Shown: one piece after another, positions 60,621 through 64,000 of the stretch
Numbering within the stretch: the stretch's first letter is position 1
How the letters are laid out: every line of letters starts with the position of its first letter
Source: Cytobacillus firmus DS1
Lineage (GTDB): Bacteria > Bacillota > Bacilli > Bacillales > Cytobacillaceae
Direction: 5' to 3'
DNA length: 64,000 nt
NCBI RefSeq assembly: GCF_000565285.1
Contig: NZ_APVL01000001.1
Location: forward strand, 372,001-436,000
Notes under the pieces: generated by a model
Databases searched by the model: none
The model's input: the letters and a program-made list of their open reading frames with translations, nothing else
What the model was told of the DNA's origin: nothing
Program-made: the position numbers and the translations under genes

Positions 60621-62090
60621 ATGATGACAATTAGCAATGAAATCGGATGGAATTTTGATAATAGCTATGCGCGGCTCCCGGAGACATTCTTCTCAAAAAT
60701 GAAGCCAAACCCTGTACAATCCCCTGAACTGGTGATCCTTAACGGGCAACTGGCGAAATCTCTGGGATTAAATATGGATGCATTGACAAGTGAAACAGGC
60801 ATTGAGATCCTTTCAGGCTCTCAAGTTCCAGAAGATGCTGAACCTCTTGCTCAAGCTTATGCAGGACATCAGTTTGGACATTTTAATATGCTTGGGGATG
60901 GCCGGGCAATGCTGATTGGCGAGCAGATAACACCAGAGGATAAAAGGGTCGACATTCAGCTGAAAGGCTCCGGCAGAACGCCATTTTCGCGCGGCGGTGA
61001 TGGGCGGGCGGCTCTGGGCCCGATGCTCCGGGAGTACATTATCAGTGAAGCCATGCATGCACTTGGAATACCCACTACCCGAAGTCTGGCGGTTGTAACA
61101 ACAGGGGAAGCCATTATCCGGGAAACCATGCTTCCGGGTGCGATCCTGACAAGAGTGGCGGATAGCCACATACGGGTGGGGACTTTTCAATATGCGGCGA
61201 ATTGGCGGCCTGTTGGGGAGCTTAGAACCCTGGCAGATTACACGATTGAGCGTCATTATCCTGAAATCAAAGAAGATGACAATCCTTACCTGGCTCTCCT
61301 AAAGAAAGTGATCCAGCGTCAGGCTGCGCTCATTGCGAAATGGCAGCATATAGGCTTCATCCATGGAGTCATGAACACCGACAACATGACAATCAGCGGA
61401 GAAACGATTGATTATGGTCCGTGCGCTTTTATGGATAAGTATGATCTGGCAACTGTCTTCAGTTCCATTGACAGGGAAGGCCGTTATGCTTATGGAAATC
61501 AGCCGTATATTGGCGGCTGGAATCTGGCGAGATTTGCGGAAACTCTTATACCTCTACTGCATGAAGAGGAAGAGGAAGCTGTGAAAATAGCTCAGGACGC
61601 CATTTCAGAATACAATAAAATGTATCAGGACTATTGGCTTGCCGGCATGAGGGCAAAGCTTGGGATCTTTAATGAAGAAGCAGAAGATGAAGCCCTTTTT
61701 ACCGGACTTCTAAAGATTATGCAAAAGTCTGAAGCCGATTATACGAACACATTCCGTGCCTTAACGCTGGGCGACCTTGAGAACACTGTGTTAGGTAATA
61801 ATCAGGAATTTGCCGGCTGGCATGGTCAATGGCAGGAAAGGCTGACCAGGCAGAAGGAAACGAAAGAAGAAGTAAATCAGTTAATGAGGGCCAGCAACCC
61901 GGCCGTCATCCCGCGAAACCACCGGGTGGAAGAAGCTCTGGAAGCCGCTGTTAACAATGGAGATTACACCGTGATGGAAAAGCTTCTTACGGCGCTCGAG
62001 AATCCTTTTGCATATACAAAGGATCAGGAAGTATACTGCAAGCTTCCGGACACATCAGGCGCGCCATATCGAACATTTTGCGGAACTTAA
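60621..62090 (+). CDS. selO: Protein adenylyltransferase SelO (YdiU)
   Basis: A 489-residue pseudokinase that transfers AMP from ATP to Ser/Thr/Tyr of target proteins. Family signatures: [47 protein letters not shown] (catalytic-loop Asn and Asp region) and the C-terminal YRTFCGT. The Sec of eukaryotic SelO corresponds to a Cys here, so it is not a selenoprotein despite the name. ATG 60621 or 60624 after AAGGAG. Confidence 0.95.
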   Translation: MMTISNEIGWNFDNSYARLPETFFSKMKPNPVQSPELVILNGQLAKSLGLNMDALTSETGIEILSGSQVPEDAEPLAQAYAGHQFGHFNMLGDGRAMLIGEQITPEDKRVDIQLKGSGRTPFSRGGDGRAALGPMLREYIISEAMHALGIPTTRSLAVVTTGEAIIRETMLPGAILTRVADSHIRVGTFQYAANWRPVGELRTLADYTIERHYPEIKEDDNPYLALLKKVIQRQAALIAKWQHIGFIHGVMNTDNMTISGETIDYGPCAFMDKYDLATVFSSIDREGRYAYGNQPYIGGWNLARFAETLIPLLHEEEEEAVKIAQDAISEYNKMYQDYWLAGMRAKLGIFNEEAEDEALFTGLLKIMQKSEADYTNTFRALTLGDLENTVLGNNQEFAGWHGQWQERLTRQKETKEEVNQLMRASNPAVIPRNHRVEEALEAAVNNGDYTVMEKLLTALENPFAYTKDQEVYCKLPDTSGAPYRTFCGT

Positions 62091-62105
62091 TAACAATAAA
62101 TAGGC

Positions 62106-62142
62106 AAAGCCTGGCCCCATTATCGGGTCAGGCATTTTTTAT
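62106..62142 (+). terminator. Terminator of selO
   Basis: GCCTGGCCC and GGGTCAGGC hairpin followed by ATTTTTTATT. Confidence 0.8.
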
Positions 62143-62204
62143 TAAGCAGGAATTTTCATTTTAGATAAGAATACTATTTATAATTAAAAAAGGAGGAAAT
62201 TTCC

Positions 62205-62558
62205 ATGTTGAATCAAATATGTGTAATCACGATCAAAGTAAGAGATTTGAAAAGTGCAGTGAATTTTTATACTGAGATTTTAGACTTCAAAGTATCGAAG
62301 CATTATGGAGATAAAATTGTCAGTCTTGTACATGATGATGTGCCGATTGTTCTGGAAGAAAGTGCAGATGGAAAAACAGGCTCAAATGTATTGCCTGGGA
62401 TCCTTTCAAAGAATATTGAAAGTGACTTCAGCAGAATGAGAGAAGCTGGTGTGAAAATGCTTTTTGAAAATCCTCAAGTTTGTCCTCCAGGCCATTACTT
62501 CACTATTGAGGATCCTTCAGGAAATCAGATTGAAATAGTTGAGTTCTCTAATTTATAG
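62205..62558 (+). CDS. VOC (glyoxalase-like) family protein
   Basis: A 117-residue protein with two beta-alpha-beta-beta-beta units: VITIKVRDLKSAVNFYTEIL at the start and HYFTIEDPSGNQIEIVEF at the end, the usual glyoxalase/bleomycin-resistance pattern. One metal-ligand Glu is seen in the final strand. AAAGGAGG precedes the ATG. Substrate unknown. Confidence 0.85.
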   Translation: MLNQICVITIKVRDLKSAVNFYTEILDFKVSKHYGDKIVSLVHDDVPIVLEESADGKTGSNVLPGILSKNIESDFSRMREAGVKMLFENPQVCPPGHYFTIEDPSGNQIEIVEFSNL

Positions 62559-62764
62559 AAGTCATAAGGGGCAGGAGAGATTAATTAAAATTCAATACCA
62601 ACTGGCGACACAGGCATTCACTATTTTTAGAGACGAAAGATCTTCTAAGGCTTTTGGAAGGGCAGGATCATTTGCTGTAAAATGGTACGGATAGTTTTAC
62701 ATTTCCTAAGAGTGGCTTCAGTCCAGATGACTATAGCTGACTAATAAATTTATGAGGTATTTTT

Positions 62765-63517
62765 ATGGATCTATTAAGTTCACAATACGTAAGAGGCATT
62801 AGGCTTAAAAGAGAAGATATTCCATCCTTCCATCAGTATCCTTTCAGCCTTCCGAGCTTGAAAACGCTGGATGAGATGGCTTTTCACCCGAAAGTTACCT
62901 TTCTGATCGGCGAGAATGGGATGGGTAAGTCGACCCTGCTGGAGGCAGTTGCGGTTGCACTGGGGTTCAATGCGGAAGGCGGATCATTCAATTTTAATTT
63001 TTCCACCTTCGATTCACATTCCATACTGGGCGAATATTTAAAGGTAATAAAAGGAGTGGATAGACCGTCTGATGGTTTTTTCTTAAGGGCAGAGAGCTTT
63101 TATAATGTAGCTTCCAATATTGAGGAAATGGACAGGGAAGGCGGCGCACCAAAAGTAATTGACTCCTTTGGAGGCCGTTCTTTACATGAGCAGTCGCATG
63201 GGGAAGCGTTTTTCTCCACCTTTCTTCATCGCTTTCGCGGCAGCGGAATCTACATTCTGGATGAGCCCGAAGCGGCACTTTCACCCTTGAGGCAAATGTC
63301 CATGCTGACAAGGATTCATGATTTGGTCAGCGAACATTCACAATTTATTATCGCCACACATTCTCCCATCATTATGGCCTATCCTGATGCAGCCATATAT
63401 GAATTCACTGATGACGGCATCTCGGAAAAGCAGCTGGAAGAAACGAATCATTACCGTATAATGAAGCAATTCTTCGATGACAAGAATAGAATGCTCCATC
63501 ATTTGCTGAATGAATAA
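62765..63517 (+). CDS. AAA/ABC-type ATPase
   Basis: A 250-residue stand-alone ATPase: Walker A GENGMGKST near residue 50, a signature-like SLHEQSHGEAFF near 150, Walker B IYILDEPEAAL near 175 and the switch ATHSP near 205. It has no membrane segments or other domains and resembles the RecF/SMC-like, single-domain AAA_21 group. Role unknown. A TATTTTT with no strong ribosome binding site precedes the ATG. Confidence 0.82.
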   Translation: MDLLSSQYVRGIRLKREDIPSFHQYPFSLPSLKTLDEMAFHPKVTFLIGENGMGKSTLLEAVAVALGFNAEGGSFNFNFSTFDSHSILGEYLKVIKGVDRPSDGFFLRAESFYNVASNIEEMDREGGAPKVIDSFGGRSLHEQSHGEAFFSTFLHRFRGSGIYILDEPEAALSPLRQMSMLTRIHDLVSEHSQFIIATHSPIIMAYPDAAIYEFTDDGISEKQLEETNHYRIMKQFFDDKNRMLHHLLNE

Positions 63518-63519
63518 AA

Positions 63520-63543
63520 AATGGAGGCCGCATGCCTCCATTT
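63520..63543. terminator. Bidirectional terminator
   Basis: AAATGGAGGC-CGCAT-GCCTCCATTT between the convergent ATPase and VOC genes. Confidence 0.85.
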
Positions 63544-63555
63544 AGTCTATGTATA

Positions 63556-63972
63556 CTATTCGCTTTCGTGGCTGAACATCCAGTTAACCCCGAATTTATC
63601 TGTTAACTGGCCAAAGCTCTTGCTCCAGAATGTTTCCTGCAGCTCCATGGTTACATTACCGCCATCTGCCAGGTTGTTAAAATACTTTCTGAGGTTATCC
63701 ACATCATTAATGACAACTGCGAGATTAATGTTATTTCCTATTGTAAATGGCATACCTGGAAACGTATCTGAAAACATGACAGTACTGCCGCAAATGGTAA
63801 GGCTTGAATGCATAACCAGATTTTTGGCTTCCTCCGGCAGAGGATATTCAGGATTTTGCGGAGAATCACCAAAAGTTGTAATCTCAGGCATCTCCAGTTC
63901 GAAAGCCTTTGCATAAAATTCAATAGCTTCGCGTGTATTTCCATCAAAATTTAAATAGGCATTAACAGCCAT
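63556..63972 (-). CDS. PhnB-like VOC family protein
   Basis: A 138-residue protein with the 3-demethylubiquinone-methyltransferase-like/PhnB pattern: NAYLNFDGNTREAIEFYAKA at the start and a C-terminal FWSKSFGQLTDKFGVNWMF. ATG 63972 follows GGGAGGAGTGG; nine upstream codons are possible but unlike the family. Function unknown. Confidence 0.88.
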   Translation of the reverse strand: MAVNAYLNFDGNTREAIEFYAKAFELEMPEITTFGDSPQNPEYPLPEEAKNLVMHSSLTICGSTVMFSDTFPGMPFTIGNNINLAVVINDVDNLRKYFNNLADGGNVTMELQETFWSKSFGQLTDKFGVNWMFSHESE

Positions 63973-64000
63973 ACCGTCCACTCCTCCCATTAAATACAAT

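Noticed and set aside
60621..62090. SelO as a second selenoprotein
   Set aside because: The C-terminal Sec site of eukaryotic SelO is Cys here (TFCGT), with a normal stop afterwards.

Overview
This window is a chromosomal segment of a spore-forming, motile, low-GC Gram-positive bacterium of the family Bacillaceae. The evidence is strong GGAGG-type ribosome binding sites, many TTG/GTG starts, a SinI/SinR/TapA/SipW/TasA biofilm locus, MotA/MotB, SigB-type promoters, the sporulation deacetylase PdaA, and a gene order matching the B. subtilis treR-yfkM-yfkK-yfkH-yfkF-yfkE-yfkD-yfkAB and pdaA-yfjP-yfjO-dus neighbourhoods. A Cytobacillus/Mesobacillus-like genome is my guess, from style only.

Layout. 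1-5.9 kb: start of mscL, a preQ1 riboswitch with queF, the yhdT-panF pantothenate importer, a lipoprotein and an M29 aminopeptidase. 6-12.6 kb: an MFS exporter, topB, an RsbR-type stressosome protein and hutH behind an attenuator-like leader. 12.6-17.4 kb: a peroxiredoxin whose catalytic Cys codon is TGA followed by a SECIS-like hairpin, small proteins, a STAS protein, an Arg/Asp/Cys-repeat protein, motAB. 17.4-23 kb: MFS with MarR, an AGCS symporter, and psuK-psuG. 23.2-29.5 kb: a compact biofilm-matrix island with a class D sortase and a SinR paralog, divergent tapA-sipW-tasA, a TasA-like protein with an LPATA sorting signal (frameshifted here), then sinI behind a cyclic-di-GMP-I riboswitch and convergent with sinR. 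29.7-30.7 kb: mnmH, the selenophosphate-dependent tRNA selenouridine synthase. 31-33.4 kb: a flavin monooxygenase and an amber-interrupted methyltransferase. 33.4-54.7 kb: the conserved yfk/yfj backbone (treR, yfkM, yfkK, yfkH, zosA-like ATPase, yfkF, yfkE, yfkD, yfkAB, pdaA, yfjP, yfjO) with insertions (OsmC, acyl-CoA dehydrogenase, GGT, class I fumarase). 54.7-59.2 kb: an AT-rich accessory island with a HEPN-like gene, an AIPR abortive-infection protein and a phage helicase-loader-like gene. 59.2-64 kb: dus, DUF1540, selO, VOC proteins and an ATPase.

Three families of dispersed structured repeats punctuate intergenic spaces.

Two stories stand out. First, selenium: an in-frame UGA exactly at the peroxidatic position of a peroxiredoxin, with a hairpin carrying a GGUC loop at bacterial SECIS distance, lies in the same window as mnmH, which needs selenophosphate. 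Second, matrix control: c-di-GMP (riboswitch), Spo0A (0A box) and SinI/SinR appear to converge on a TasA operon that, unlike the B. subtilis one, carries its own sortase and a predicted cell-wall-anchored TasA relative. All functional statements are from reading the sequence; no database search was run.
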